DNA of 64,000 nt from Enterovirga aerilata (GCF_013044135.1 NZ_JABEPP010000005.1:299001-363000); one strand, 5' to 3'; positions 42,939 to 52,795 are shown, counted from the stretch's first letter. Notes: a model not told the origin generated them from the letters alone. Translations and numbers: made by a program.

Positions 42939-44267
42939 ATGCAAGCGCACCCGTTCAGGGTCGGCGTCGCCGGCCTCGGCACGGTCGGCGCCGCGGCCCT
43001 CAAGATCATCGCGCGTCAGGACAATGCGCTGACCGAGCGTGCCGGCCGCGCCATCCGGGTGACCGCCGTCTCGGCCCGCGACAGGAGCCGCGACCGGGGC
43101 CACGATCTGTCCCGCTACCGCTGGTTCGACGATCCGGTCGCGCTCGCGCGCTCCGACGAGGTCGATTGCGTGGTCGAGCTCATGGGCGGCGCGGACGGGC
43201 CGGCCAAGGCCGTGGTCGAGACGGCGATCGAGCACGGCAAGCACGTCGTGACCGCCAACAAGGCGCTGCTTGCCCGCCACGGGCTCGATCTCGCGCGCCG
43301 GGCCGAGGAGAGAGGCGTCGCGCTCGCCTTCGAGGCCTCCGCGGCCGGCGGGATCCCCGTGGTCAAGACGCTGCGCGAGGCGCTCGCCGGCAACCGGATC
43401 ACCCGGATCTACGGAATCTTGAACGGCACCTGCAACTACATCCTGTCCCGGATGGAGAGCGACGGGCTCGACTTCGCGACCTGCCTCGCGGCGGCGCAGA
43501 AGCTCGGCTATGCCGAGGCCGATCCGACCTTCGACATCGGCGGCTTCGATACGGCCCACAAGCTGGCGCTCCTGACCTCGCTCGCCTTCGGGACGGAGAT
43601 CGACGCCCAGTCGATCTACGTGGAGGGAATCGAGAAGATCACGCCGCTCGACCTGAAGATGGCGGACGAGCTCGGCTTCCGGATCAAGCTGCTCGGGGTC
43701 GCCGAGCGGAGCGAGGCCGGGATCGAGCAGCGCGTCCATCCGACCATGGTGCCGAAGAGCTCCGCGATCGCGCAGGTGATGGGCGTGACCAACGCGGTCA
43801 CGATCGACGCCGATGCCGTGCGCGAGCTGACCCTGATCGGCCCGGGCGCGGGCGGCGACGCGACCGCCTCGGCGGTCGTCTCGGACATCGCCGATGTCGC
43901 TTCCGGCACCGTCTCGCCGCCCTTCGGCCGCCCGACGGCGCGGCTCGACAAGGCCGAGCGCGCCCCGATGCAGCGGCACGAGGGCGGCTACTACATCCGC
44001 CTCACGGTCCATGACCGGCTCGGCGTGGCGGCCGGCGTCGCGAGCCGCATGGCCGAGGCCCGGATCTCGATCGAATCGATCGTGCAGAAGCGGCCGGCCG
44101 GCAGCCTACCCCCCTCCGACAAGCATGGCCGCTCGGGCGATCCGGTGCCGCTCGTGCTCATCACCTATGCGGCGACCGAAGCCGCGATCCGGGAGGCGCT
44201 CGAGAAGATCGCCGGCGACGGCCTCGTCTCGGAGGAACCGCAGGTCATCCGGATCGAGCGGGAATGA
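42939..44267 (+). CDS. hom: Homoserine dehydrogenase
   Basis: 442 residues from ATG 42939 with CGGAGGAG at the right distance. Converts aspartate semialdehyde to homoserine for threonine and methionine. NAD(P) site 'VGVAGLGTVGAAAL', 'VVTANKALLARHG', catalytic 'NGTCNYILSRM' and 'GYAEADPTFDIGGFDTAHKLALL' in parts, and a C-terminal ACT domain ('YYIRLTVHDRLGVAAGVASRM') for feedback control. Confidence 0.96.
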   Translation: MQAHPFRVGVAGLGTVGAAALKIIARQDNALTERAGRAIRVTAVSARDRSRDRGHDLSRYRWFDDPVALARSDEVDCVVELMGGADGPAKAVVETAIEHGKHVVTANKALLARHGLDLARRAEERGVALAFEASAAGGIPVVKTLREALAGNRITRIYGILNGTCNYILSRMESDGLDFATCLAAAQKLGYAEADPTFDIGGFDTAHKLALLTSLAFGTEIDAQSIYVEGIEKITPLDLKMADELGFRIKLLGVAERSEAGIEQRVHPTMVPKSSAIAQVMGVTNAVTIDADAVRELTLIGPGAGGDATASAVVSDIADVASGTVSPPFGRPTARLDKAERAPMQRHEGGYYIRLTVHDRLGVAAGVASRMAEARISIESIVQKRPAGSLPPSDKHGRSGDPVPLVLITYAATEAAIREALEKIAGDGLVSEEPQVIRIERE

Positions 44268-44289
44268 GCCGCGCCGCCGGAGCGTCCCG

Positions 44290-44616
44290 ATGATCCTGCG
44301 CATCTGGCGGGCGCGCAGCATCGGCGCGGGTGTCGAGCGTTACGGCCGGCATTTCCAGGACCGGGTCGTGCCGGACCTGCGGGGACGCCCCGGATTCCTC
44401 GGCGCGACCCTCTCGCGCCGCTCGGTCGGGGATGCGACCGAGCTGATGGTCGAGACCCGCTGGGCCTCCCTCGACGCCATCCGCGCCTTCGCGGGCGAGG
44501 CGGCCGAGGCGGCGGTCGTCGAGCCCGAGGCGCGCGAGGTTCTCATCGACTACGACGAGCGCGTGGCGCATTACGAGATCGTGACCGAGGCGGACGCCGC
44601 CCCTCGGGCCGAATAG
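44290..44616 (+). CDS. ABM-like ferredoxin-fold small protein
   Basis: 108 residues between hom and glpX. The pattern 'MILRIWRARSIGAGVERYGRHFQDRVVPDLRGRPGFLGATL' (in parts), 'ELMVETRWASLDAIRAFAGE' and a terminal 'DYDERVAHYEIV' fits the dimeric alpha-beta barrel of antibiotic biosynthesis monooxygenase-type proteins. No catalytic assignment is possible. It is co-directional, 22 bases after hom and 23 before glpX. Confidence 0.72.
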   Translation: MILRIWRARSIGAGVERYGRHFQDRVVPDLRGRPGFLGATLSRRSVGDATELMVETRWASLDAIRAFAGEAAEAAVVEPEAREVLIDYDERVAHYEIVTEADAAPRAE

Positions 44617-44639
44617 AGCCGGAACGGATCCCGAGCACC

Positions 44640-45638
44640 ATGGCAGACGCAAAGCCCGAAAAGAGCATCCTCATCGAGCGCATCCTGACGCTGGAGCTGG
44701 TCCGCGTCACGGAGCGGGCGGCGGTCGCGGCGGCGCGCCTGCGCGGCCGCGGCCAGGAGAAGGCGGCCGACCAGGCGGCGGTGGACGCGATGCGGCGCGA
44801 GCTGAACACGCTGCCGATCGACGGCACGGTCGTGATCGGCGAGGGCGAGCGCGACGAGGCCCCGATGCTCTTCATCGGCGAGCGCGTCGGCAACGGCACG
44901 GGCCCGAAGGTCGATATCGCGGTCGACCCGCTGGAGGGCACGACTCTCTGCGCCAAGGACATGCCGGGCTCCATCGCCGTGATGGCCATGGCCGAGGGCG
45001 GATCGCTGCTCGCCGCCCCCGACGTCTACATGAACAAGATCGCGATCGGGCCTGGCTACCCGAAGGGCACGGTCGACCTCGACCGCACGCCGGAAGAGAA
45101 CATCCGCTCGCTCGCTAAGGCCAAGGGTGTCGAGCCGAAGGACATCACGGCGCTGATCCTGGACCGCCCGCGGCACGAGGAGCTGATCCGGCGCGTGCGT
45201 GCGCTCGGCTGCTCCATCCGGCTCATCACGGACGGCGACATCATGGGAGTGATCTTCACCTCCATGCCGAGACGGACGGGCGTCGACATCTATCTCGGCG
45301 TCGGGGCGGCGCCGGAAGGCGTGATCGCGGCGGGCGCGCTGCGCTGCATCGGCGGCCAGATGCAGGGCCGCCTCATCCTCGACACGGAGGAGAAGCGCGA
45401 GCGCGCGAAGAAGATGGGCGTGACCGACCCGGAGAAGAAGTACAATGTCGACGAGCTCGCGCGCGGCGACGTCGTGGTCGCGGCGACCGGCGTCACCGAC
45501 GGCGCGCTGCTGAACGGCGTGAAGTTCGGCCCCGACATCATCGAGACGGACACGCTGGTCTACCGCTCCGCGACCGGGACGGTGCGGCGCATCCAGGCCG
45601 AGCACCGCAACCGGGCCAAGTTCCACCTGGAATCCTGA
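44640..45638 (+). CDS. glpX: Class II fructose-1,6-bisphosphatase
   Basis: 332 residues. Gluconeogenic phosphatase of the GlpX type with 'VIGEGERDEAPMLFIGERVGNG', 'DIAVDPLEGTTLCAKDMPGSIAVMAMAEGG' in parts (metal DPLEGT motif), and 'MGGAPEGVIAAGALRC'-type region as 'GVGAAPEGVIAAGALRC'. hom followed by glpX is a frequent alphaproteobacterial order. Confidence 0.95.
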   Translation: MADAKPEKSILIERILTLELVRVTERAAVAAARLRGRGQEKAADQAAVDAMRRELNTLPIDGTVVIGEGERDEAPMLFIGERVGNGTGPKVDIAVDPLEGTTLCAKDMPGSIAVMAMAEGGSLLAAPDVYMNKIAIGPGYPKGTVDLDRTPEENIRSLAKAKGVEPKDITALILDRPRHEELIRRVRALGCSIRLITDGDIMGVIFTSMPRRTGVDIYLGVGAAPEGVIAAGALRCIGGQMQGRLILDTEEKRERAKKMGVTDPEKKYNVDELARGDVVVAATGVTDGALLNGVKFGPDIIETDTLVYRSATGTVRRIQAEHRNRAKFHLES

Positions 45639-45702
45639 CCGGCGGGGCGCCCGCGAACCCGCTTCGCCCTCCTTCGTTGATCCCGCGCACGGGAGAGGAC
45701 GA

Positions 45703-45909
45703 ATGCGCTTCGAGATCTACAAGGGTCATAACGGCGAATGGCGCTGGCGCCTTCGCGTCCAGAACGGAAACGTCATCGCGGATTCGGCCGAGGGCTACGA
45801 GCGCCGAAGCGATTGCGAGCGCGGCATCGAGCTGGTCAAGACCTCCGCGGCGGCTCCGGTCGTGGACATGTCGGCCAAGATCGCCGGCGGCCAGCACCGC
45901 GCCGGCTAG
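45703..45909 (+). CDS. YegP/DUF1508 family small protein
   Basis: 68 residues, one DUF1508 repeat: 'RFEIYKGHNGEWRWRLRVQNG' nearly whole, then 'VIADSAEGYERRSDCERGIELVK'. These beta-beta-alpha modules are common in soil bacteria with unknown role. ATG 45703 is preceded by GGGAGAGGACGA. Next gene starts 13 bases later. Confidence 0.92.
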   Translation: MRFEIYKGHNGEWRWRLRVQNGNVIADSAEGYERRSDCERGIELVKTSAAAPVVDMSAKIAGGQHRAG

Positions 45910-45922
45910 GACATCCTTCGCG

Positions 45923-46918
45923 ATGCAGCGCGGCCTGCTGGCATTCCCGGCCGCGGCGCTGCTGCTCGTCTGCGCCGAGCCGGTGCGCGCCGCCGCGCCC
46001 GCCTGCGATGCGCGCACACGCGCCGCGCTGCTCGAGCCGGCGCTCGGCCCGGACGATGTCGCCAGGCTGACCTGCAGCCTGCGCCTCGGGCCGGACGAGG
46101 TCGTGACGAAGCGCCTCCTCCTGGAGGGCCGGGCGGCGAGCGGCGTGGAGATCGACTGCCGCGGCGGCCGCATCGGCCGGCCCGAGGCCGAACCGCCCTT
46201 CCCCAGGTTCACGGTCGAGATCCGCTCGCGCCCGCCCGAGGGCGGCCGGACGGAGTGGGACCGGCCGGAGGGCGTGGCGATCCGCAACTGCACGATCGCC
46301 GGCCCGATCCGCATCTGGGGGATGGCCATCAACGGCCAGGGCGAGGTGCTGAAGCTCTCCTCGCGAGCGTCCGGCCATACGGAGCGGGCCCAGGCTGCGG
46401 CGCCGACCGGGATCGCAATCGAGAGCTCGACCCTGCAGGCCTCCGGCGCGATCCCGCTCTATCTCGGGCCCGGCGTGACGGGAGTCTCCCTGACGAACTC
46501 GCGCGTCGTCGGCCGGTCCGCCTCGGTCGCCGTCTATCTCGATGCCGAAAGCGCGGGAAACACGATCGCGGGCAACAACTTCGACATCGAGACCGGGCGC
46601 GAGGCGATCGCGGTGGACGGCTCGGCCCGGAACCGCATCGCCGACAACCGCTTCCGCATCGCCTGGCGCGGCGGCATCTTCCTCTACCGCAATTGCGGCG
46701 AGGGCGGCACGATCCGCCACCAGACCCCGTCCTTCAACACGATCTCGGGCAACCGCTTCTCCTACGCCCTTCCGCTGCACCTGCCGGCGATCAGCGTCGG
46801 CTCGCGCGAGGGCTGGCGCCTCTATTGCGGCGAGGATGCGGGCTATCCCTTCGGCAGTTCGGCCGATAATGGGGACCACGCGACCGGCAACGTGGTCGAG
46901 AACAACGTCGTCGAGTAG
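45923..46918 (+). CDS. Secreted right-handed beta-helix protein
   Basis: 331 residues from ATG 45923. Signal peptide ('GLLAFPAAALLLVCAEPVRA', cut near residue 24) then parallel beta-helix rungs: 'GVAIRNCTIAGPI', 'GIAIESSTLQASGAI', 'GNTIAGNNFDI', 'ARNRIADNRFRI', 'FNTISGNRFSY', ending 'TGNVVENNVVE'. Pectate-lyase-like fold; no obvious catalytic set. Likely periplasmic or extracellular carbohydrate-linked protein. Precedes an AhpD-like gene by 16 bases. Confidence 0.8.
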   Translation: MQRGLLAFPAAALLLVCAEPVRAAAPACDARTRAALLEPALGPDDVARLTCSLRLGPDEVVTKRLLLEGRAASGVEIDCRGGRIGRPEAEPPFPRFTVEIRSRPPEGGRTEWDRPEGVAIRNCTIAGPIRIWGMAINGQGEVLKLSSRASGHTERAQAAAPTGIAIESSTLQASGAIPLYLGPGVTGVSLTNSRVVGRSASVAVYLDAESAGNTIAGNNFDIETGREAIAVDGSARNRIADNRFRIAWRGGIFLYRNCGEGGTIRHQTPSFNTISGNRFSYALPLHLPAISVGSREGWRLYCGEDAGYPFGSSADNGDHATGNVVENNVVE

Positions 46919-46934
46919 CGCAGGAGGCACGCCC

Positions 46935-47417
46935 GTGTCGGAGTTCACGCCCCGCATCGACCGACGCAGCTTCCGTCGCCTCGCGGCACCCGTCGCCGAC
47001 GCGCTGGCGGCGATCGACAGTGCGGCGGTCGCGGCCGGGCTCGAGGCCGACCTCCTGGAGCTCGTGAAGCTCCGCGCCTCGCAGATGAACGGCTGCGCGT
47101 TCTGCGTGCAGTACCACCTCAACGTGGCACGGGCGCAGCAGGTCGCGCGCGAGAAGCTGGACCTGCTCGTCGCCTGGCGCGAGGTCGACGTCTATACGGA
47201 TCGCGAGCGCGCGGCGCTCGCCTGGACTGAGGTGCTGACGGAGGTCGAGCTCGGCGTCGCCGACGACGACTTCGACGAGGCGCGCGAGGTCTTCTCCGAG
47301 AACGAGCTCGCGCATCTCTCGGCCGCGATCGGCGCCATCAACGCCTGGAACCGGATCAGCGTCGGGTTCCGCTTCGCGCCCGAGCTGCCCGGCCCGCGCA
47401 AGCTGGAGACCGTCTGA
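46935..47417 (+). CDS. AhpD-like carboxymuconolactone decarboxylase family protein
   Basis: 160 residues from GTG 46935 with CAGGAGGCAC upstream. The redox CxxC is in 'MNGCAFCVQYHLNVAR', and 'LVAWREVDVYTDRERAALAWTE' and 'HLSAAIGAINAWNRI' complete the AhpD-like fold. Likely a peroxidase-related protein. TGATG overlap with the next gene. Confidence 0.92.
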   Translation: MSEFTPRIDRRSFRRLAAPVADALAAIDSAAVAAGLEADLLELVKLRASQMNGCAFCVQYHLNVARAQQVAREKLDLLVAWREVDVYTDRERAALAWTEVLTEVELGVADDDFDEAREVFSENELAHLSAAIGAINAWNRISVGFRFAPELPGPRKLETV

Positions 47418-47866
47418 TGGCCGCCCTGGCCGTCCGCCCGCTCGGGCCGGCCGACCGAGCCGCCTGGGAGCCGCTCTGGGCCGGCTACCTGGCCTTCTAC
47501 AAGACGAGCGTCCCGCCCGAGGTGACCGAGACGACCTGGTCGCGCCTGATGGATCCGGCCGAGCCGATGCACGCTTTCGGCTGCGTCGAAGGCGAGGCGC
47601 TCGTCGGCATCGTCCACTTCATCTTCCACCGCTCGACCTGGACGATCGGCGATTACTGCTACCTGCAGGACCTGTTCACGGCCGAGGCCGCCCGCGGCAG
47701 GGGCGCGGGCCGCAAGCTGATCGAGGCCGTCTGCGAGCGCGCGCGAGCCGAGGGCGCGAGCCGCGTCTACTGGCTCACGCACGAGACGAACGCGGCCGCG
47801 CGGGCGCTCTACGACACCCTGGCGGACCGGCCGGGCTTCATCCAGTACCGCCGCATCCTGGCCTAG
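47417..47866 (+). CDS. GNAT family N-acetyltransferase
   Basis: 149 residues. 'VRPLGPADRAAWEPLWAGYLAFY', 'CYLQDLFTAEAARGRGAGRKLIEAVCERARAEGASRVYWLTHETNAAARALYD' (in parts) with the acetyl-CoA loop 'RGRGAGR'. Belongs to a group of small GNATs acting on amines or amino acids; substrate unknown. Convergent with the aminotransferase, three bases between stops. Confidence 0.9.
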   Translation: MAALAVRPLGPADRAAWEPLWAGYLAFYKTSVPPEVTETTWSRLMDPAEPMHAFGCVEGEALVGIVHFIFHRSTWTIGDYCYLQDLFTAEAARGRGAGRKLIEAVCERARAEGASRVYWLTHETNAAARALYDTLADRPGFIQYRRILA

Positions 47867-47869
47867 CCC

Positions 47870-49153
47870 CTACCCCGCCCGTGCCATCGGCACGACGTTG
47901 TGCAGGGTGCGGTCGGCGGTGTCGAAGAACTTGCGGACGGAGCGCGCCGCCTGGCGGATGCGCTGCTCGTTCTCGACCAGCGCGATGCGGACGTAATCGT
48001 CCCCGTGCTCGCCGAAGCCGATGCCTGGCGCGACCGCGACATCCGCCTTCTCGACGAGCAGCTTGGAGAATTCGAGGCTGCCGAGCGGTCGGAACTTCTC
48101 CGGGATCGGCACCCAGGCGAACATGGACGCGGAGGGGGACGGGATCTCCCACCCGGCCTTGCCGAAGCTCTCCACCAGCACGTCGCGGCGCCGCCTGTAG
48201 ATCGCCCGCATCTCGCGGATGCAGTCGTCGGGCCCGTTCAGCGCCGCGGTCGCCGCGACCTGGACCGGCGTGAAGGCGCCGTAATCGAGATAGGACTTCA
48301 CCCGCGCGAGCGCCGCGAGCAGCCGCTCGTTCCCGACCGCGAAGCCGATGCGCCAGCCGGCCATCGAAAAGGTCTTCGACATGGAGGTGAACTCGACCGC
48401 GACGTCCATGGCCCCCGGCACCTGCAGCATGGAGGGCGGCGGCTCGCGGTCGTCGAAATAGACCTCCGCATAGGCGAGGTCGGAGAGGAGGAAGATGTCA
48501 TGCTTCTTCGCGAAGGCGACGAGGTCGCGGTAGAAGTCGAGCGAGGCGACCTGCGCGGTCGGGTTGGACGGGTAGCAGGTGACGAGCGCGAGCGGCTTCG
48601 GGATCGAGTGCAGCACCGCGCGTTCGAGCGCCGGGAACACGGCGGGGCTCGGCTCGGCCGGCACGGAGCGGATGACGCCGCCCGCCATCAGGAAGCCGAA
48701 GGCGTGGATGGGATAGGACGGGTTCGGCACGAGCACCACGTCGCCCGGCGCCGTGATGGCCTGCGCCATGTTGGCGAAGCCCTCCTTCGAGCCGAGCGTC
48801 GCCACGACCTGCGTGTCGGGATTGAGCTTCACGCCGAAGCGGCGGGCATAGTAGCCGGCCTGGGCGCGGCGGAGCCCGGCGATGCCCTTGGAGGCGGAGT
48901 AGCGGTCGGTCCGCGGCTTGCCGGCCGTCTCGCAGAGCTTGGCGACGACATGCGGCGGCGCCGCAAGGTCGGGATTTCCCATCCCCAGGTCGACGATGTC
49001 CGCCCCGGCGGCCCGCGCCTTGGCCTTGAACCGGTTCACTTCCTCGAACACGTAGGGCGGCAGCCGCTTGATGCGGTGAAAATCGGTCATGTCGAGCGGA
49101 TCCTCGGCTCGCCGGGCGAAGTCGCCGCGAACCACCTTGTCGTCTTCTAGCAT
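47870..49153 (-). CDS. alaC: AlaC-like class I/II aminotransferase
   Basis: 427 residues from ATG 49153 (GGGGAG upstream); ATG 49090 would give 406 residues beginning 'MTDFHRIKRLPPYVFEEVN', the usual family start, so the start is uncertain. PLP lysine in 'SMSKTFSMAGWRIGF'; 'DLGMGNPDLAAPPHVV', 'YPSNPTAQVA' and 'PGIGFGEHGDDYVRIAL' follow. Glutamate-pyruvate transaminase type. In many rhizobia this gene lies directly upstream of hom; here it is 3.6 kb downstream and inverted. Confidence 0.92.
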   Translation of the reverse strand: MLEDDKVVRGDFARRAEDPLDMTDFHRIKRLPPYVFEEVNRFKAKARAAGADIVDLGMGNPDLAAPPHVVAKLCETAGKPRTDRYSASKGIAGLRRAQAGYYARRFGVKLNPDTQVVATLGSKEGFANMAQAITAPGDVVLVPNPSYPIHAFGFLMAGGVIRSVPAEPSPAVFPALERAVLHSIPKPLALVTCYPSNPTAQVASLDFYRDLVAFAKKHDIFLLSDLAYAEVYFDDREPPPSMLQVPGAMDVAVEFTSMSKTFSMAGWRIGFAVGNERLLAALARVKSYLDYGAFTPVQVAATAALNGPDDCIREMRAIYRRRRDVLVESFGKAGWEIPSPSASMFAWVPIPEKFRPLGSLEFSKLLVEKADVAVAPGIGFGEHGDDYVRIALVENEQRIRQAARSVRKFFDTADRTLHNVVPMARAG

Positions 49154-49185
49154 CGCTCCCCTTCCCTGGGCAGCCCGGATGCCGC

Positions 49186-49506
49186 CTACTGCGAGCCGGC
49201 CGCCCGGCGCGCCGCTGCGGCCCTCGCGGCGTTCGCCCGGCTCAGCCGGTCCATCTGCGCTTCCGCATTCTCGACCTCGTCCTTCGTCTTGGCACGGTAC
49301 CTGCGGGGCGGGGCGGACACGCCGACCGGGAGGTACTCGACCTGGGCGGGGCGGGTCCGGGCGACGAAGTCGGGGGCGGGTTTCGGCTCGCCGCCCGTCA
49401 CGCCGGCGGCGACCGCCGCGTCGCGCACGGGGTTCGCGTCCCCGGCGCAGCCGCCGAGCGCGGCGCCGATGAGAAGGAGCAACGAGGCGGGAAGGATGGG
49501 ACGCAT
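49186..49506 (-). CDS. Hypothetical lipoprotein
   Basis: 106 residues from ATG 49506. Lipoprotein signal with lipobox 'LGGC' (Cys near residue 19: '[18 protein letters not shown]'). The mature part is proline-, arginine- and alanine-rich, with a helical '[29 protein letters not shown]' tail in parts. The frame runs on to 49659 upstream but no leader is there. Same strand as alaC, 32 bases before it. Confidence 0.75.
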   Translation of the reverse strand: MRPILPASLLLLIGAALGGCAGDANPVRDAAVAAGVTGGEPKPAPDFVARTRPAQVEYLPVGVSAPPRRYRAKTKDEVENAEAQMDRLSRANAARAAAARRAAGSQ

Positions 49507-49637
49507 GCGCGAAGTCTCGGACCTCCGGATCACGGCTGGCTGAGCGGCGTTGTCTGCGGGATCGAAGATTGCCGCCGGTTGAGTTAACATGGCGGAAACA
49601 ATGCCTGCCGGACAAGCGGGGCGGGCCGGAGGAAGCG

Positions 49638-51446
49638 ATGTCTGAGAGCGAAGGGCCACGCCTGCCCGAGCCCCAGCTGCCCGATTTCGGCGCGCTGTCG
49701 GAGAACATGACGCGCTTCGTCGAGCAGGCGAGCCGGGCGACCGCAGCCTATCTGAAGCCGGTGGAGGAGGGCGCGGCGAGGCCCGGGCTCGCGGACGGCG
49801 TCGGCGAGGTGGTCAAGACGCTGGGAGAGGTCGCCGAGAAGTGGATGGTGGACCCGCAGAAGGCCGTGGAGGCGCAGGCGCGGCTCGGCACCCAGTTCCT
49901 CGATCTCTGGTCGACCACGCTGAAGCGGATGCAGGGCGAGGAAGCGGCGCCCGTGATCGCGCCCGCCCCCCAGGACAAGCGCTTCCAGGATCCCGAATGG
50001 TCGAAGAACGCCGTCTTCGACTTCATCAAGCAGGCCTATCTCGTCACCTCGCAATGGGCCGAGGCGATGGTCGACGAGGCCGACGGGCTGGACGAGCATA
50101 CCCGCGCCAAGGCGCGCTTCTACGTCAAGCAGCTCTCCTCGGCGCTCTCGCCCTCCAACTTCATCGCCACCAATCCCGAGCTCATCCGCGAGACCCTCAA
50201 GGAGAGCGGGGCGAACCTCGTGCGCGGCATGCAGATGCTGGCGGAGGATGTCGAGGCCGGCGGCGGCGAGCTGAAGCTGCGGCAATCCGACCCGACGAAG
50301 TTCAAGGTCGGCGTGAACCTCGCGGTCACGCCCGGCAAGGTGATCTACCGCAACGACCTGATCGAGCTCATCCAGTACGCGCCCACCACGGACACGGTGC
50401 TGCGGCGCCCGCTCCTGATCGTCCCGCCCTGGATCAACAAATACTACATCCTGGACCTGAACCCGGAGAAGAGCTTCATCCGGTGGGCGGTGGACCAGGG
50501 GCTCACGGTCTTCTGCATCTCCTGGGTCAATCCCGACGAGCGCCAGGCCGACAAGGGCTTCGGCGACTACATGCGGGAGGGGGTGTTCGCGGCTTTGGAC
50601 GCCATCGAGCAGGCGACGGGCGAGCGGAACGTCACGGCGATCGGCTATTGCGTCGGCGGAACCCTGCTGGCCGTCGCGCTCGCCTATATGGCCGCGACCG
50701 GCGACAGGCGGATCGAGAGCGCGACCTTCTTCACCACGCAGATCGACTTCACCCATGCGGGCGACCTGAAGGTCTTCGTCGACGAAGGGCAGATCCAGGC
50801 CGTCGAGGCGATGATGAAGGCGCGCGGCTATCTCGAAGGCTCGCGAATGGCGACCGCCTTCAACATGCTGCGGCCGAACGACCTGATCTGGCCCTACGTG
50901 GTCAATGTCTACCTGAAGGGAAAGGCGCCCTTCCCCTTCGACCTGCTCTACTGGAACTCCGACTCGACCCGGATGCCGGCCGCGAACCACTCGTTCTACC
51001 TGCGCAACTGCTATCTCGAGAACAAGCTCGCCAAGGGCGAGATGATCATCGACAACGTCCGCCTCGACCTGAAGAAGGTGAAGATCCCGATCTTCAACCT
51101 GGCGACGCGCGAGGACCATATCGCGCCGGCGGTGTCGGTCTTCCTGGGCTCCAAGGCGTTCGGCGGCCCGGTCGAGTTCGTGGTCGCCGGCTCCGGCCAC
51201 ATCGCGGGGGTCGTGAACCCGCCGGCCAAGCCGAAATACGGCTACTGGACGGGCCCGATCGAAGGGAAGAAGGCCTATGAGGATTGGCTCGGCGCCGCCG
51301 AGAAGCACGAGGGCTCCTGGTGGCCCTACTGGTTCCAGTGGGTGGAGCGGCAGGCGCCCGAGCGCGTGCCCCCGCACCAGCCCGGGGAAGGCCATCTGCC
51401 GGCGCTCTGCGACGCCCCCGGCACCTATGTCCTCATGAAGGCCTGA
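49638..51446 (+). CDS. phaC: Class I poly(3-hydroxyalkanoate) synthase
   Basis: 602 residues from ATG 49638 behind CGGAGGAAGCG. Polymerises hydroxyacyl-CoA, mainly 3-hydroxybutyryl-CoA, into storage granules. Lipase-like box 'GYCVGG' with nucleophile C338, D493 in 'TREDHIAP' and H521 in 'SGHIAGVVN'. Length and single-subunit form are class I. No phaA, phaB or phaR is in the window. A candidate regulator of PHB metabolism, the alpha-r8-like sRNA, lies 34 kb away. Confidence 0.96.
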   Translation: MSESEGPRLPEPQLPDFGALSENMTRFVEQASRATAAYLKPVEEGAARPGLADGVGEVVKTLGEVAEKWMVDPQKAVEAQARLGTQFLDLWSTTLKRMQGEEAAPVIAPAPQDKRFQDPEWSKNAVFDFIKQAYLVTSQWAEAMVDEADGLDEHTRAKARFYVKQLSSALSPSNFIATNPELIRETLKESGANLVRGMQMLAEDVEAGGGELKLRQSDPTKFKVGVNLAVTPGKVIYRNDLIELIQYAPTTDTVLRRPLLIVPPWINKYYILDLNPEKSFIRWAVDQGLTVFCISWVNPDERQADKGFGDYMREGVFAALDAIEQATGERNVTAIGYCVGGTLLAVALAYMAATGDRRIESATFFTTQIDFTHAGDLKVFVDEGQIQAVEAMMKARGYLEGSRMATAFNMLRPNDLIWPYVVNVYLKGKAPFPFDLLYWNSDSTRMPAANHSFYLRNCYLENKLAKGEMIIDNVRLDLKKVKIPIFNLATREDHIAPAVSVFLGSKAFGGPVEFVVAGSGHIAGVVNPPAKPKYGYWTGPIEGKKAYEDWLGAAEKHEGSWWPYWFQWVERQAPERVPPHQPGEGHLPALCDAPGTYVLMKA

Positions 51447-51539
51447 GCCGACAGGGCGGGACAGGTCTGCCCGCAGCCGGGTCGCGCAGGCGCTCCGCCT
51501 CTGCTACCCCGTCCCGAACAAGACGGTTCGGGAGGAAGC

Positions 51540-52793
51540 ATGGCGGGGTCTCAGGCGCCGGCGGCTGCGGTCGAGCGCGGGCCGGACGGGCGTGCCTCCT
51601 GGCTGCGCCTCCTCGTCGCCCTGACGCTCTCCACGCTCGGCGGGGTGGGGCTGTGGTCGGTCGTGGTGGCGCTGCCCGCCGTCCAGGCCGAGTTCGGCAC
51701 GGCGCGCGGGGCCGCCTCCCTGCCCTACGTGCTGGCGATGATCGGCTTCGGCTTCGGCGCGATCGCGATGGGCCGGCTGGCGGACCGGGCCGGTATCGTC
51801 GTTCCGCTCGCGATCGGGTGGGTCCTCCTATGCGCCGGCTACCTGGCGGCCGGGCTCGCCCCGAACCTCCTCGCCTACGCGCTGGCTCATGCCCTGATCG
51901 GGGTCGGCTCGTCGGCGAGTTTCGCGCCCCTTCTTGCCGACATCTCCCTGTGGTTCGTGCGGCGCCGCGGCATCGCGGTCGCGATCTGCGCATCCGGCAA
52001 CTACCTGGCCGGCGCGATCTGGCCGCCGCTCGTCCAGTTGGGCGTCGCGGAGTTCGGCTGGCGGCCGGCACATTTGGCCGTGGGGGCGATCTGCCTCGTC
52101 ACGATGCCCGCGCTCATCCTGGCGCTCCGGCCGAAGCCCCGCTTCTCGGCCGCCGCGACGGCGGCCGCCCGGCCCGGCTTCGTGCCGACCCGGCTTCCCA
52201 TCGGACCGGGAACCCTGCAGCTCCTTCTCATCGTGGCAGGCATCGCCTGCTGCGTGGCGATGGCGATGCCGCAGGTGCATATCGTGGCCTATTGCGGCGA
52301 CCTCGGCTACGGACCCGCCCGCGGTGCCGAGATGCTGACCCTGATGCTCGGCTTCGGGATCGTGTCGCGGGTGGCCTCCGGCTTCGTGGCCGACCGGCTC
52401 GGCGGGCTTGCGACCCTGCTCGTGGGCTCGACGCTCCAGGCGCTGGCGCTTCTGCTCTATGCCTTCTTCGACGGGCTGGCGTCGCTCTACGTGATCTCGA
52501 TCCTGTTCGGCCTCTTCCAGGGCGGGATCGTTCCGAGCTACGCGATCATCGTGCGGGAATACTTCCCGGCCAACGAAGCCGCGTCCCGGGTCGCGATCTG
52601 CATCACGGCCACGATCGTCGGAATGGCCCTCGGCGGCTGGCTGTCCGGCGTGATCTTCGACCTGACGGGATCGTATCACGCCGCCTTCCTGCACGGGCTC
52701 GCCTGGAACCTCCTCAATGTGGGGATCGCGGCCTATCTGCTGGCCAGCCGGAGCCGCCGCGAACCCTCCGCGACGGCGCCCGTTCCCGCCTGA
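51540..52793 (+). CDS. MFS transporter
   Basis: 417 residues, about 12 membrane helices with the central cytoplasmic break near residue 200. Signature after helix 2 'GFGFGAIAMGRLADRAGIVVPLAIG', helix 4 'LIGVGSSASFAPLLADISLWFVRRRGIAVAICASGNYLAGAIWP' in parts. Resembles the oxalate/monocarboxylate-like MFS group. Substrate not deducible. GGGAGGAAGC precedes ATG 51540. Confidence 0.9.
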   Translation: MAGSQAPAAAVERGPDGRASWLRLLVALTLSTLGGVGLWSVVVALPAVQAEFGTARGAASLPYVLAMIGFGFGAIAMGRLADRAGIVVPLAIGWVLLCAGYLAAGLAPNLLAYALAHALIGVGSSASFAPLLADISLWFVRRRGIAVAICASGNYLAGAIWPPLVQLGVAEFGWRPAHLAVGAICLVTMPALILALRPKPRFSAAATAAARPGFVPTRLPIGPGTLQLLLIVAGIACCVAMAMPQVHIVAYCGDLGYGPARGAEMLTLMLGFGIVSRVASGFVADRLGGLATLLVGSTLQALALLLYAFFDGLASLYVISILFGLFQGGIVPSYAIIVREYFPANEAASRVAICITATIVGMALGGWLSGVIFDLTGSYHAAFLHGLAWNLLNVGIAAYLLASRSRREPSATAPVPA

Positions 52794-52795
52794 GC

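Noticed and set aside
49584-51395. Open frame of 603 codons antisense to phaC
   Set aside because: PhaC on the other strand is certain by its catalytic residues; this frame has no domain.
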